In this document: in pieces, positions 63,354-64,000 of the stretch | Numbering within the stretch: the first letter of the stretch is position 1 | Layout of the letters: every line of letters starts with the position of its first letter | Assembly: GCA_002786225.1 (NCBI GenBank) | Contig: PEQN01000014.1 | Location: 1-64,000, forward strand | Length of the DNA stretch: 64,000 nt | Reading direction: 5' to 3' | Source: Leptospira sp. | GTDB lineage: Bacteria > Spirochaetota > Leptospiria > Leptospirales > Leptospiraceae | Translations under genes and position numbers: made by a program | The notes under the pieces: model-generated | What the model saw: only the letters and a program-made list of their open reading frames with translations | Databases searched by the model: none | Told to the model about the DNA's origin: nothing

Positions 63354-64000
63354 CTAGATGTAAGGAACGATTATTTTTGCAATAAAATAATTGTCTTTAA
63401 TTTGAGAATTTATTCTTCCATTTAAACTATTTAAACGATTACCAACACTCTTTAAAACTAGATCCATATCATCGCAGGTTATTTGTAACTCGTTTGTTTG
63501 GTATATTCTAATTGTACTTCCAATCAATTCTAATCTCCAAACAGATTCGCCTATTCCATACTTTAAATCATTGGTGCAAATCTCATAAAGCATATAATAA
63601 AGATCTAAAAAGTATACACGGTTGTTTGATTTTAGATGAACTGATTGTAAGGAGTATGAGAGTTGGTCGGAGATATTAAAATCAAATTCCCTACCTGCAT
63701 CGGAATATCTTCGTAATAGAGTTAGGTTTAAGCCTGTAAGGAAGTTTTCATAAGTAAGATTGAGATCTTCTATATACAATAATTGATTTCTTAAAGATTT
63801 AATAGTTGATGAAACTCTTTCTTGAATAGTAGACAATAAATTAATTGTTTCAAGAGATGTCGAATTCTTGACTTGCTTTTCTAAAAATACTTTAAGGTCG
63901 GTTAAATCTGCTCCTAGATTATCATGCATCATAATTTGTAAATCCGATCTTTGCGTAGCTAGTGCGATTTGATTTTCTTCTGCCAATTTAAATTCTAAAC
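63354..64000 (-). CDS. Histidine kinase-like C-terminal region (5' end outside window)
   Basis: MHDNLGADLTDLK (HDxxG DHp-like motif) and YEICTNDLKYG (N-box-like); frame open to window edge. Confidence 0.65.
   Translation of the reverse strand, partial: LEFKLAEENQIALATQRSDLQIMMHDNLGADLTDLKVFLEKQVKNSTSLETINLLSTIQERVSSTIKSLRNQLLYIEDLNLTYENFLTGLNLTLLRRYSDAGREFDFNISDQLSYSLQSVHLKSNNRVYFLDLYYMLYEICTNDLKYGIGESVWRLELIGSTIRIYQTNELQITCDDMDLVLKSVGNRLNSLNGRINSQIKDNYFIAKIIVPYI

Noticed and set aside
1-64000. CRISPR arrays, tRNA/rRNA genes, intact IS elements or prophage
   Set aside because: No regularly spaced direct repeats, cloverleaf sequences, transposases or phage structural genes were recognised by eye; a tRNAscan/ISfinder run was not possible.

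Overview
The window is an AT-rich, gene-dense bacterial chromosomal segment. Gene content (LruC-domain lipoprotein, 7TMR-DISM remnants, small Cys-containing lipoproteins, many MCPs) points to a Leptospira-like spirochaete; this assignment is inference. Most of it is housekeeping: queA, acnA, ubiE/menG, alr, an RluA-type pseudouridine synthase, a PFK, methylmalonyl-CoA mutase with a MeaB GTPase, rpmG, ExbB/ExbD. There is also a polysaccharide/acyltransfer locus (about 4.5-11.5 kb) and three MCP-type transducers. The strongest candidate for an undescribed system is at about 46.7-48.8 kb. There a gene encoding a clear photoactive yellow protein (PYP) homologue, with the chromophore Cys, Tyr and Glu positions conserved, sits in an apparent two-gene operon with a small coiled-coil/repeat protein. 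That operon is divergent from a two-TM MCP that lacks an obvious sensory domain, which suggests a light-sensing chemotaxis module. It is convergent with an acyl-adenylating enzyme + acyl carrier protein pair. Other items worth checking: a LruC lipoprotein with a sorting-signal-like C-terminus next to a PrsW-type protease carrying a possible PilZ-like tail; a decayed 7TMR-DISM/SpoIIE phosphatase gene; overlapping palindromes upstream of a DUF1826 gene; a 56-aa membrane protein and rpmG, both missing from the ORF track; and a zinc-ligand-depleted DksA-like protein. No tRNA, rRNA, CRISPR array or intact mobile element was recognised. All family calls are by reading the translations; no database search was run.
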